Below, piece after piece: positions 34,654 to 43,338 of a DNA stretch of 64,000 nucleotides. The position numbers and the translations under genes are program-made. The DNA is from Bacillus sp. 03113 (GTDB lineage: Bacteria > Bacillota > Bacilli > Bacillales > Cytobacillaceae). Under the pieces are notes generated by a model that saw only the letters and a program-made list of their open reading frames with translations, did no database searches and was not told the origin of the DNA. Each line of letters starts with the position of its first letter. The first letter of the stretch is position 1. The DNA is taken from assembly GCF_006546985.1 (NCBI RefSeq), contig NZ_VATK01000010.1, positions 1 to 64,000 of the forward strand. Reading direction: 5' to 3'.

Positions 34654-35523
34654 ATGGACCATTATTATGTAATTGAGAATGCTTTGATATATATTGAAAA
34701 CAATATACAACAACCTTTATCATTGGAGTCTGTTGCTAATAACTTCAACATGTCAAAATACTATTTTCATAGACTTTTTTCTGCCATGATGGGTTGTTCA
34801 TTAAACAATTACATACTATCCAGAAGATTGAATGCTTCACTAAAATTAATTCAAAACAATAGCTTATCTCTAACAGATATTGCTTATCATCTAAACTTTG
34901 GAACTCAATCATCATTCACCCGTGCTTTCAAACGCCAATATGGCTTAGCACCAAGCTCTCTTAGAGTTAAAGATAAGACCATATCTCAAGTGCCAATACC
35001 TTCAGTGGTTAAAAGACCCATTAAAAACATCAATGGTGATATTGTCACCGATTTCACCCTAACGGAACTCGAAACATTTAAGGTGAGTGGCATAGCCTTT
35101 GAAGTTGATCTTGCAACTGATGATTACAAGGCGAAGATCCGCTCTCATTCAAAAATGCTATTAAATAGCATTGATGAAACAATAAATGGTGCATGTTATG
35201 TCATCTATTCAGATTGTCAACCAAATTCAACCCGTTTCAAAGTTCTTTTCGGGATTCCACATGATATACAGATAGATAAACCCTATTATTTTACCGTTGA
35301 TATACCACAACTCTTTTGTGCCAAATTCAAATATTTTGGTGATTTACTTGACATAGGAGATATCTTCATAACTGATTTTGCAAGATTTTTAAAAATCTCA
35401 AAGCAGGAAACTGAGAATTCGCATATCGAACTCATTCAAGTTTTTGATAACATTCACAATCTTGATTCAGCCTACCACATCTATACACCTATCAAAAAAC
35501 TACCTATTGATTCAAATTTTTAA
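34654..35523 (+). CDS. AraC-family regulator with GyrI-like effector domain
   Basis: A 289-residue regulator. Residues 8-105 hold two helix-turn-helix motifs (IQQPLSLESVANNFNMSKYY and SLSLTDIAYHLNFGTQSSFT, ending RAFKRQYGLAP). Residues about 130-285 form a GyrI-like ligand-binding domain (FKVSGIAFEVDL ... HIYTPIKKL). This is the Rob/BmrR-style arrangement that senses small, often hydrophobic, compounds. It starts ATG behind AAGGAG. Divergent from the DUF4386 gene. Confidence 0.88.
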   Translation: MDHYYVIENALIYIENNIQQPLSLESVANNFNMSKYYFHRLFSAMMGCSLNNYILSRRLNASLKLIQNNSLSLTDIAYHLNFGTQSSFTRAFKRQYGLAPSSLRVKDKTISQVPIPSVVKRPIKNINGDIVTDFTLTELETFKVSGIAFEVDLATDDYKAKIRSHSKMLLNSIDETINGACYVIYSDCQPNSTRFKVLFGIPHDIQIDKPYYFTVDIPQLFCAKFKYFGDLLDIGDIFITDFARFLKISKQETENSHIELIQVFDNIHNLDSAYHIYTPIKKLPIDSNF

Positions 35524-35673
35524 TTTTGCCTTAAAGTATTCTCACGCTCATGTATACTCCTTTCTATTTAGTTAAGTTATTTTGATGATAATAAGATACC
35601 ATAGTAGGATTAGTTAGACTTTCCAAATCTTGCTGTGATAAGTTAGAAATAATCACAGGAATGTTCTGTATCC

Positions 35674-35700
35674 AAAAAAAGGCACCTCTTTTGAGATGCC
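35674..35700 (-). terminator. Terminator-like hairpin, minus orientation
   Basis: GGCACCTC (35681-35688) pairs with GAGATGCC (35693-35700) with one G-U or mismatch and runs on the minus strand into seven T residues. It could be a second terminator for prsA. Confidence 0.5.
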
Positions 35701-35737
35701 TATAAATCAACTAACACACCTATTTTCTTGTTCAACC

Positions 35738-35840
35738 TTCTGCCCCTAAAGTTTAAGAACATTTCTTCACATCCCCCAACCTAATTTTAGCATAATTATC
35801 CAACTGCGTTACTCCATTATTTGTCCCGTTTGCTAAATAA
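35738..35840. repeat. Dispersed intergenic repeat, long copy
   Basis: CTAAAGTTTAAGAACATTTC, CCTAATTTTAGCATAATTAT and CCAACTGCGTTACTCC align with the copies at 4000-4112 and 27604-27716. Confidence 0.5.
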
Positions 35841-35841
35841 G

Positions 35842-35873
35842 AAAAAATCCTGCATTATCAAACAGGATTTTTG
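35842..35873. terminator. Terminator downstream of prsA
   Basis: AAAAAATCCTG (35842-35852) and CAGGATTTTT (35863-35872) form a stem with A/T runs on both sides, about 160 bases past the prsA stop. Confidence 0.65.
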
Positions 35874-36030
35874 ATCAAACTTCTTTATAGATTATCGAAC
35901 TTTATTTTAAATCAACAATTTTTTAGTTAAAGTTAAAGTTTCTTGAACGTAGAATAAAAAACACATTGGCCATCTCTTCTTTTTTCAAGTCTATTTACAA
36001 TGCCATTTTCTTTCATTCGATTCCGTTTTG

Positions 36031-36873
36031 TTACTTCAATATATCTTCCAACTTTTTATCTTTAATAGTAATGTCTGCTTCTTTTTGAAGCTTGGCAATC
36101 ACTGTGTCAATTGGCTGTGCTTTTGCAAATTTTAGTTCTTTTTCAATTTCATCCTTCTTGTCTTCTAATGTGTTTATTTTCTTATCGGCTACTTTAATGA
36201 TGTGATATCCATATTGTGATTTTACTGGATCACTGATTTTATTTACTTCGATAGAAAATACAGCCTGATCAAATTCAGGAACCATGTTACCCTTCATAAA
36301 GTAGCCAAGGTCGCCTCCTTTTCCTTTCGAACCTGGATCGATTGAATATTCGTTTGCGAGAGACGCAAAGTCTTCTCCCTTATCCAGCCTAGCTTTTACT
36401 TCATTTGCTGTTTGTTCATCTTTGACAAGGATATGACTTGCTTTTACCTCTTCTTTATATTTTTCCTCGAATGCCTTTTTCACTTCATCCTCAGTAACCT
36501 TTACTCCGTCAGTGGCTGCTTTTTCAGCTAATAAATCATGCTTAACAAGCTTTTTTAACTCACTTTCTCCATTAATCCCATTTTGCAGGAGAACTTGCTT
36601 AAACCCATCTTCACCGCCGGATTGCTTTTTATATTCATTGATTTTTGAATCGATTTCCTGATCTGTCACTTTATATTCTTTTTCAAGAAGCATCGTTTCG
36701 ATCATTTGTTTTAGTATTTTATCGCCGGCTTGAGCCTTTAATTCATTGTAAAATTCGTCCTGTGTAATCTCTCCTGCCTTAGATTGAACAATTGTATCTG
36801 AAGTCATTACACTACATGCGGAAAGAGAAAAAACTCCTGCTGCTAATCCAAGATGAATCATCCATTTTTTCAT
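36031..36873 (-). CDS. prsA: PrsA foldase lipoprotein (peptidyl-prolyl isomerase)
   Basis: An extracytoplasmic lipoprotein of 280 residues that folds secreted proteins after export. The signal sequence ends in lipobox LSAC (lipid Cys about residue 20). A SurA-like chaperone segment flanks the parvulin domain (about 130-220, VKASHILVKDEQTANEVKAR to YGYHIIKVADKK). Start ATG 36873 follows AGGAG; the upstream in-frame codon lacks a site. PrsA is known to be limiting for alpha-amylase secretion in Bacillus, and here the gene lies directly downstream of a series of secreted glucan-active enzymes on the same strand. This may be a dedicated extra copy. Confidence 0.9.
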   Translation of the reverse strand: MKKWMIHLGLAAGVFSLSACSVMTSDTIVQSKAGEITQDEFYNELKAQAGDKILKQMIETMLLEKEYKVTDQEIDSKINEYKKQSGGEDGFKQVLLQNGINGESELKKLVKHDLLAEKAATDGVKVTEDEVKKAFEEKYKEEVKASHILVKDEQTANEVKARLDKGEDFASLANEYSIDPGSKGKGGDLGYFMKGNMVPEFDQAVFSIEVNKISDPVKSQYGYHIIKVADKKINTLEDKKDEIEKELKFAKAQPIDTVIAKLQKEADITIKDKKLEDILK

Positions 36874-36952
36874 CAAAAACACTCCTAATTGTATTTTTAA
36901 AAAATATTCTCATTAGAACAACCCTACAGGTCATCTGTATAAAAAATATTGA

Positions 36953-38740
36953 TTATTTTTCAAACTCAATCACAACCATATCCCAATACTTAAGGCTTGG
37001 AAGTGTAAATGTAACCTTATTATTTTCTTGTTTGAACGGAATTGAAATAGGAATACCATTTTGCTTATCTGGCGAAGCCATCCACACTTTTTTAATCGGT
37101 CGATCCTCTTCAAGCTGGACGGGTAAATGCTTGCGATTTTTTGGCTCAGGTTGAATTGCATATGTATCACGCCATTCTAGCGTTTTAGCATCGAAAAAGT
37201 TAATAAAATGAATCACTTTTTGATTTCCTTTTTGTTTGGCAAAGCTCCAGATCTTCCCTAACTTAGGTTCAGAGGAAAAATGGACCCAATCAGATTGAAT
37301 CGAAATGGGCACCTCTTTTACGTCTTCACGAAGGACGTTTTCGTAGGCAACAAGAAAATCATAATAATGTAAGAGCTTGGTTTGCAAAGATTGACTCATC
37401 TTTAAATTCTCATGCGGGAAATATTCTTTTGACAGCATATGTTCACCCAGCTCTAAGTGAGAACCCCCTGATGCAAAGATGACGCTATTTGCCAATAAAA
37501 TTCCTGATGTATTAAATGTTCCTGGTTGATTGGAAAACTCATAGTTCATATAGGCCGCTAACACTGTATTCATTTTCCCTTGTGAATATTGTCCGTTTTC
37601 ATCAATTATCCTCTTTAAATCGCGATAATATTTGTCTTGATCCCATACTTCCGTATATAAGAAATCAACAGGCGATTGACCAATTTGTTTTTGTCCATAT
37701 TGGCTTACGGCATTCATAACTAAGCTTTTTTTCGGCATTTCTTTTTTTGCATTTTCTAAAAATCCTTGGAAAGACTCGTCTAATGCAACAGAATTGCCGC
37801 TATAGTCAAATACCTTTCCTCTAGGACCTAGCTGGTCAATATGCCAGCCATCAAAAGGAAGCGCTTTGTACACTTTTTGTTGTTGATTAAATAGATATGT
37901 TTGCCATTCTCTGTTGCCGGGATTAACTAAAAAAACATCACTTTTCCATTCCTTAGGCAAGGGATGGTAATCATGTTCATTTTTTTGCTGATCTTTAAAT
38001 AAGCGCCATTCTGTTTTGACACCATCTTTCTCAGCCTCTGCAAAAGCGCCGTATAAAAGATTATACGCCATCGTTTTCATGTTTCGTCCGTGGGCTAAAT
38101 CGATATATGTTTGAATGGTTTTTAAGGAAGTCGACCGATTGGCAATGTCCTCCCAATGATCTGCTGGCTTTTTATGATCTAATTGAATCGGTTGGTGATG
38201 TTTAAAATGCCAATCATAAAATTGCAAGCCGTTAATATGATAACGATTCAGTTTCGAAATAACTGAGTCCATTTCTTCGTTTGACATTTCATGAAAGTTT
38301 GACAAAAATCCATAACGTGGAAATTTAGACCAATCACTCGAAACATCAACTGCGATTGTTTGATGATCTTTTTCTGTTTGAGACTCATAATGTACACGTA
38401 CTAAATATCCTTTGAAATCTTCCTTAGAAGGCTTCCATGACCAATGTACTTCATTTTTTGCTACCTTCACCTTTTGATAAGAAATGATATCATTTAAGTG
38501 ATAATAGGTGATTCTTAATGTTCCATCTGTATACTTTTTTGGTAATTTAGTCGTAAATTGGATTGTTTCATCGGGTTGATACGAAGCTTTATCAGTGGTT
38601 ATGCTTTGAATAATTTGAGTTTCTTTTTTTATGAATGGTTTTTTTTCAAAAAAGAATGACTTCATAACAACCGCTGTAAGTAAGAACAGCCCCAAAATAG
38701 AAAATAAGAAGATGGATTTCGATTTCTTATTTAAAAACAT
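36953..38740 (-). CDS. GH66 dextranase-type glycoside hydrolase, membrane-anchored
   Basis: A 595-residue protein with an N-terminal membrane anchor (IFLFSILGLFLLTAVVMKSF, about 10-29, no clear cleavage site), a beta-domain with SYQPDETIQFTTKLP, and a GH66 catalytic barrel. Catalytic residues are D302 (FDGWHIDQLGPRG) and E364 (LYTEVWDQDKYY). GH66 enzymes cut dextran (alpha-1,6-glucan) or make cyclic isomaltooligosaccharides. The CBM35 insertion in the barrel that marks the cyclising enzymes is absent, so plain dextranase activity is favoured. It starts ATG behind AAGGAG. Confidence 0.85.
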   Translation of the reverse strand: MFLNKKSKSIFLFSILGLFLLTAVVMKSFFFEKKPFIKKETQIIQSITTDKASYQPDETIQFTTKLPKKYTDGTLRITYYHLNDIISYQKVKVAKNEVHWSWKPSKEDFKGYLVRVHYESQTEKDHQTIAVDVSSDWSKFPRYGFLSNFHEMSNEEMDSVISKLNRYHINGLQFYDWHFKHHQPIQLDHKKPADHWEDIANRSTSLKTIQTYIDLAHGRNMKTMAYNLLYGAFAEAEKDGVKTEWRLFKDQQKNEHDYHPLPKEWKSDVFLVNPGNREWQTYLFNQQQKVYKALPFDGWHIDQLGPRGKVFDYSGNSVALDESFQGFLENAKKEMPKKSLVMNAVSQYGQKQIGQSPVDFLYTEVWDQDKYYRDLKRIIDENGQYSQGKMNTVLAAYMNYEFSNQPGTFNTSGILLANSVIFASGGSHLELGEHMLSKEYFPHENLKMSQSLQTKLLHYYDFLVAYENVLREDVKEVPISIQSDWVHFSSEPKLGKIWSFAKQKGNQKVIHFINFFDAKTLEWRDTYAIQPEPKNRKHLPVQLEEDRPIKKVWMASPDKQNGIPISIPFKQENNKVTFTLPSLKYWDMVVIEFEK

Positions 38741-38765
38741 ATAACTCTAACTCCTTATAGCGATC

Positions 38766-38801
38766 GGCTCATTTCATGTAAAATGAAATGAGCCTTTTTT
38801 T
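38766..38801 (+). terminator. Strong hairpin with T-run, plus orientation
   Basis: GGCTCATTTCAT (38766-38777) pairs with ATGAAATGAGCC (38783-38794) and is followed on the plus strand by seven T residues. No plus-strand gene lies upstream, so it would block antisense transcription or act as a stem in the minus-strand leader of the GH66 gene, where it starts 26 bases upstream of the start codon. Confidence 0.6.
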
Positions 38802-38874
38802 GGTTCAGGAGACGATTCATTCGTTGACGGTGGCTAACGATGAATTTATCCTTTAGTAACGTACTGCATGTACT

Positions 38875-39735
38875 TCAATTATTTAAAATGACATCAATTA
38901 TTGGATTAAAACCAGAATCTGCATCAATAATTTTATCAATTGGATGCCCAGTTTCAGTCAATTTTTCAATAACAGGTCCTAAATAAAGATCTGTTTGAAA
39001 GTAACCATTCGGTAAATCAACTTCAATTGAGTAGGTGCCTGGACCGTAGACATTGGTGACATTATCGTAGACAGTCTGAAGCTCATACGGATTGCTTAAG
39101 TCTTGAGGGACTATTCCATCAGGATATGTATAGCTCGTAAAGCTAATCTCGACTGGCTCTACACCTTCAGGTATAGTAAACGTTGCTGTCCCACCGTTTA
39201 AGCTTGAGTTGAAAAACTGGTCGAACGGACGCTTAGGTTCAACATTATTGTCTAATTTGATCTCTTCTTTTAGCGTAATAGACTCGCTCCACAATTCGCC
39301 TTTTCCAGGATGATCTGGACGCTGGTAAGCTTTAAACATATAATTTCCTGCTGGCAGATCGTCTGATGAATATGTTAATACCTGAGTTTCACCAGGAGTT
39401 AAAGCATTCACAACTCCAGTGGCAACGATCTTTCCATCTTTAGGGTTTCCTTGCTCCGACCAGAATAACTCATACGTTACTTCTCCCTGCATAGCAAGAG
39501 AATCCTGACCGTTTTTGATTGTAGCGGAAATGCCTGTATCCGTTGGATTTGCACCGATAAATGATAATGAGCTTCGATCCCAAGCTGATTTTTTCGGAGA
39601 TACTTGTTGCTTTGTTTTATCAGCTTGTTCCATTTTTAATGGAGCAGCCAAAGTTGCATGGTCAGGCTGTATAAATGGAACGGCCAGCAATGCTGCTGTA
39701 AATAAACCTGCTGTGATTTTATGGATTTTATTCAA
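38875..39735 (-). CDS. Secreted beta-rich protein, TapA/YqxM-like region
   Basis: A 286-residue secreted protein: signal peptide about residues 1-31 (TAGLFTAALLAVPFIQPDHA), then a domain with KSAWDRSSLSFIGANPTDTG, SEQGNPKDGKIVATGVVNAL and LPAGNYMFKAYQRPDHPGKG. That stretch resembles, from memory, the repeat-like region of the amyloid-fibre assembly protein TapA (YqxM). A second unknown beta domain follows (about 175-286). It starts TTG behind GAGGGAG. It lies between the GH31 and GH66 genes, so a surface role such as holding enzymes or glucan near the cell is possible. The assignment is tentative. Confidence 0.5.
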   Translation of the reverse strand: MNKIHKITAGLFTAALLAVPFIQPDHATLAAPLKMEQADKTKQQVSPKKSAWDRSSLSFIGANPTDTGISATIKNGQDSLAMQGEVTYELFWSEQGNPKDGKIVATGVVNALTPGETQVLTYSSDDLPAGNYMFKAYQRPDHPGKGELWSESITLKEEIKLDNNVEPKRPFDQFFNSSLNGGTATFTIPEGVEPVEISFTSYTYPDGIVPQDLSNPYELQTVYDNVTNVYGPGTYSIEVDLPNGYFQTDLYLGPVIEKLTETGHPIDKIIDADSGFNPIIDVILNN

Positions 39736-39808
39736 AGTACTCCCTCAATCCTATCTTTTTAGTTCATGAACCTTTGTCGTCAGACTAATTGTTTTATAGA
39801 TTCAATGA

Positions 39809-39842
39809 AGAAGGAACTAACATTGCGATTAGTCCCTTCTTA
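39809..39842 (-). terminator. Terminator of the downstream GH31 gene
   Basis: AAGGAACTAA and TTAGTCCCTT pair, allowing one G-U, with a short loop and a T/C-rich tail on the minus strand. Nearly the same hairpin follows the GH13 gene at 43224-43257, evidence of segmental duplication. Confidence 0.65.
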
Positions 39843-39862
39843 ACCCTATTTCAAGTTTATTC

Positions 39863-42547
39863 TTAACGAATTTGTACTTCTTTCATTTCATCAGCTGGGA
39901 TGCTTACATAAAGTACTTTCTTATTCGCATCATAGAAGAAGGTGTTTGTTTTTCCTTCTGTTTCAGCAAGTGTGCCAACTTCTTGATACTTGTTGTTTCC
40001 AGCCTGAATTCTAGATGGTTTTTCTGCATTATTTAATTTCAAAGTATATTGCTCAATTTTAGAATCTTTGTAGTTCTTTACTTCTTGTTTTTGTTTAAAT
40101 GTAATCTTGTTTGGTTTATGTTCTACCTCAAAATTTGTTACATTGTATTCGCCTCTAGTGTAATCCTTTGTTTTCGCATCGTCCTCATAGAAGCTATAAG
40201 TTGCTTCATTTTCAAGATACGTGTCAAGCGTCAAGTTTGTTAGAGGTTTTTCACCAGTGTGCTGCTGGACTTCCCGGCGCGGAATAATCGAGTCTTTCTT
40301 CACGTAGATCGGAAGAGTTGCAAGATCGGCTTCTTTTTTAATCGTTTGTCCGCCTTCAAACTCCTGGCCTGTCCAGTAGTCTACCCATTTTACGCCTGCT
40401 GGCAAGTATACGTCACGGGACGTTTCACCCTCATAAACAATCGGTGCCATCATAAGCGAATCGCCGAACATAAATTGATCTTGGATATTATGTGTTTTCT
40501 CATCCTCTTGGAATTGGTACACGAGCGGCTGCTGGATGAGCTTTCCGTTTTCAGTCGTATCTTTAAAGGCGTTGTACAGGTAAGGCATCAATTCATAACG
40601 CAAGGAAATATACTTGCGGCTGATGTCCTCGACTTCCTTGCCGAACTGCCATGGTTCTTGTCTGCCCCATTTTAGGAGTTTGCCAGCGTCAGTCTCCATC
40701 GGGCTCTTGCCGTCATTATTGTAATGGTCACGGGAGAACGGATAGAAAGCACCGACCTCAACCCAACGCGCAAACAATTCCGGTGTAGCTACAACGCCTT
40801 CATAAGGTTTTTTCGCAAAGCCCCCGATGTCGTTTCCGACCATCGCGAAACCTGTCAAACCGACATTCGCATTTTGGGAAAGGGAGATTCTGAGCATTTC
40901 CCATTCGCTCCAGTTATCGCCTGTCCATGTTGCAGTTGCGTAACGCTGAGTACCTGTAAACGAAGCACGCGTCAAAATAAACGGACGCTCGTTCGGTTTC
41001 AGAGTTTTGAATGCTTGATCTGTCGCTTGGTTCTCAAGGTGAGCGTAGATATTGTGAGCTTCTTCATGCAACATTTTTCCACCTTCGTCCGTTTCAAAAA
41101 CAGTATCGAGCGGTAAAGACCAGTAGTCTTTCGTACTAAAGTTAGCCGGTTCATTCATATCGTTCCAAATGCCGTCGATGCCTTTGTCAAACATCGTTTT
41201 ATGCCAACCTGCCCACCAATCGCGAGTTTCTTGCTTCAAGAAGTTCGGGAACACGGATAGGGATGGAACGCCCCAAGGCCAAACTTTACCTAGATAGTTG
41301 GTACCGTCCGGATTTTTTGCCCACAGATCTTTCTGTGTCCCTTCTGTATAAAGCGGATAATCCGGTTGACCCGGGTCCGGTACGCGCATTGCCGGATCGA
41401 CAATTGCAACCGTATGGAAATTCTGATCTTCGAGCATTTTGTTCAAGCCGACCGGATCAGGGAATTTATCACCGAAGAAGAATGTTTTATAGTCATCCAT
41501 CCATTCGATATCGTAAAACATACCATCCGCAGGAATTTTCTTTTCACGATAAGTTTTGGATACTTGCTCAAGATCCTTCTGATGGTAACCCCAAGCGGCT
41601 TGATGGAAACCCATCGCCCATTCCGGTGGCATTTGCATCTTGCCTGTCAGGTCGGTATAACGATCAACAACGTCTTTGATTAGTGGTCCGTTAATGAAAT
41701 AATACGTAAGTTTTCCGCCATCGGCGTGGAAGTAATAGTAATCGTCACTTTCAGCTGCCATGTTGTAGTAGGAACGGTAGGTGTTATCGAATAAAATACC
41801 GTAAGCATTTGTTCCTTTTAAACCGATAAAGAACGGAACGGAAGAGAAAGTATATTTCGAAACAGGTTGTGGAAGATTCTCGCGGTTCCAAACTCCGATT
41901 TCCTTACCACGATGGTTCAAACCAGTTGTTTTCTGTCCGAATCCATAAAAATCCTCGTTTTTATCCGTTTTCTTGAACACGTATGGCTTACCATTCTCGT
42001 ATCCAACGCCTTGCTCAGCATCTTCGTTGATGACGTTGCCGTCTCTATCCAAGTATTTGATACCGAACGGGCTCTTGTTGATATCTATAGTCAAGCTGTC
42101 GGATTTCAAGATAATTTTCTTATCGTTTTCTATAACCTGGAATTTAGGAGCTTCCCAATCAGCTTTTGCGATACCCACGGAAGTAAATTCTTTCTCGCCT
42201 TTTTTAAGGATCGATACTTTGGAAAGATCGGAAGACATTAAACGGATGTAAGCTTCCATTTCCCCTAAGTTTAATTTAACGCCGTTGTCCAGCTTTTCGA
42301 TTCCTTGTACTGACATCGGTTTTTGCAGATTGTTTTTATCCAGAGGTCTTTCCGGATGGACATGCTGCACATTGCCATTCTCATCAATCATTTTGCCTTC
42401 CCACATTTGAGCCCCTGGCTCATGCACCCACTCGACAGCCGCACTAGCTTTAGGAATTAAAGGCGTAACAGTTCCGCTAGCCACTACAGTAGCTGCAAGT
42501 AGCATTGAAGCATATTTCTTTTTTAGTTTTTTCTTTTTTAATTTCAT
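39863..42547 (-). CDS. Secreted GH31 alpha-glucosidase/transglucosidase (paralogue 1)
   Basis: An 894-residue secreted enzyme. The signal peptide (KKYASMLLAATVVASGTVTP) ends near AKASA-A-type residues 34-37. The N-terminal beta domain reaches residue 300 and the GH31 barrel follows. Catalytic residues are D463 (DGIWNDMNEPANF) and D544 (WTGDNWSEWEML); FILTRASFTGTQRY lies between. The C-terminal part has the usual beta domains (PAGVKWVDYWTGQEFEGGQT). GH31 enzymes of this size hydrolyse or transfer alpha-glucosyl units. Its paralogue lies upstream (44926-47451) with a closely related control region. Its base composition looks higher in GC than its paralogue. ATG behind AGGAGTG. Confidence 0.88.
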   Translation of the reverse strand: MKLKKKKLKKKYASMLLAATVVASGTVTPLIPKASAAVEWVHEPGAQMWEGKMIDENGNVQHVHPERPLDKNNLQKPMSVQGIEKLDNGVKLNLGEMEAYIRLMSSDLSKVSILKKGEKEFTSVGIAKADWEAPKFQVIENDKKIILKSDSLTIDINKSPFGIKYLDRDGNVINEDAEQGVGYENGKPYVFKKTDKNEDFYGFGQKTTGLNHRGKEIGVWNRENLPQPVSKYTFSSVPFFIGLKGTNAYGILFDNTYRSYYNMAAESDDYYYFHADGGKLTYYFINGPLIKDVVDRYTDLTGKMQMPPEWAMGFHQAAWGYHQKDLEQVSKTYREKKIPADGMFYDIEWMDDYKTFFFGDKFPDPVGLNKMLEDQNFHTVAIVDPAMRVPDPGQPDYPLYTEGTQKDLWAKNPDGTNYLGKVWPWGVPSLSVFPNFLKQETRDWWAGWHKTMFDKGIDGIWNDMNEPANFSTKDYWSLPLDTVFETDEGGKMLHEEAHNIYAHLENQATDQAFKTLKPNERPFILTRASFTGTQRYATATWTGDNWSEWEMLRISLSQNANVGLTGFAMVGNDIGGFAKKPYEGVVATPELFARWVEVGAFYPFSRDHYNNDGKSPMETDAGKLLKWGRQEPWQFGKEVEDISRKYISLRYELMPYLYNAFKDTTENGKLIQQPLVYQFQEDEKTHNIQDQFMFGDSLMMAPIVYEGETSRDVYLPAGVKWVDYWTGQEFEGGQTIKKEADLATLPIYVKKDSIIPRREVQQHTGEKPLTNLTLDTYLENEATYSFYEDDAKTKDYTRGEYNVTNFEVEHKPNKITFKQKQEVKNYKDSKIEQYTLKLNNAEKPSRIQAGNNKYQEVGTLAETEGKTNTFFYDANKKVLYVSIPADEMKEVQIR

Positions 42548-42639
42548 AGTTTCACTCCTGTTTATGAATTAAAAACTGGCAAGCATTTAAAACTTAGAAT
42601 ACAAAAAAATTTGAGTTTTTATTTTTTGCTCATATTTTT

Positions 42640-43130
42640 TTCATTCAAAGGGAACCGGTTTTCCTTCGCTTATTTTCAAATTAACAACTTAAGATGCTTG
42701 GAACAATCGGAAAAAATTCCTATGGATCTTCGGATGCGCTTTCAACGAATCTTGAAAATGCTTACTTAAAAATTCTGAAATAGAGGTGAAATAGCATGGC
42801 TATTGAAGTTAAACTCTAATTACTTGTCTTTTTTCATATGCTTGCTCATTTTAAGTTTTAGCTAGAATAATGAAAAAATTCTAGAAAATCTAGCCCTAGA
42901 GAACTAAAGGACTTTGTTCTTTGCTGAATTCTTTCATACATAGTCAACCTTCTATTTATCGTTAATTAGTTGAAATATGACACCTAAAAAATCATTTTTA
43001 CCTTATTAAGGTATTAGTTATAAATAACGGTAATCTATCAATACTTTCGTATAGATCCTTTTAAGGGGGAAAATTTTTCGCACTTCATTCAAAATAAAAC
43101 ACCTTCCCAATTACAAAAAAATAGAAATAT
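42640..43130 (-). promoter_or_regulatory. Duplicated control region, copy 1 (upstream of GH31 paralogue 1)
   Basis: Alignable along most of its length with 47610-48110. Shared islands are AAAGGGAACCGGTTTTCCTT, GCCCTAGAGAACTAAAGGAC, AGTCAACCTT and CTATCAATACTTT. The palindrome-like GGGAACCGGTTTTCC (42650-42664) lies about 100 bases before the start codon. The long conserved island around CTTTAGTTCTCTAGGGC (minus strand) is a candidate site for the YesN-type response regulator encoded nearby. Confidence 0.6.
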
Positions 43131-43223
43131 GTTAAAGTACACTTACAACATCGGTGGTAACGTACCGAATGTCGTGCCTATATCTGTCCAATATCCCTTC
43201 TGAAGGCTAGTTAAACCAAATGA

Positions 43224-43257
43224 AAAAGGAACTAACATTTCAGCTAGTCCCTTCTTC
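43224..43257 (-). terminator. Terminator of the GH31-GH13 operon
   Basis: AAAAAGGAACTAA and CTAGTCCCTT pair with a G-U; the minus strand runs into CTTTTTC. It resembles the terminator at 39809-39842 almost base for base. Confidence 0.7.
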
Positions 43258-43338
43258 ATATATCGTATTAAATCATTTAAATTTATTTCTACTTATCAGC
43301 CGAGGGAGCTTGTGAATCGTAGAAGAAATCTAAAAAAA

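Larger units (their letters stand above)
35524..36030. other. Intergenic region between araC-type gene and prsA
   Basis: No gene seen. It contains two hairpins (35681-35700 and 35842-35873) and one dispersed repeat copy (35738-35840). Confidence 0.6.

Noticed and set aside
36953-38740. GH66 enzyme as a cycloisomaltooligosaccharide-forming transferase
   Set aside because: The CBM35 insertion in the catalytic barrel that goes with the cyclising enzymes is not present and the protein is much shorter.
40259-42251. Several plus-strand ORFs of 90-138 codons
   Set aside because: Shadows on the strand opposite the GH31 gene; its GC-richer sequence produces long antisense frames by chance.
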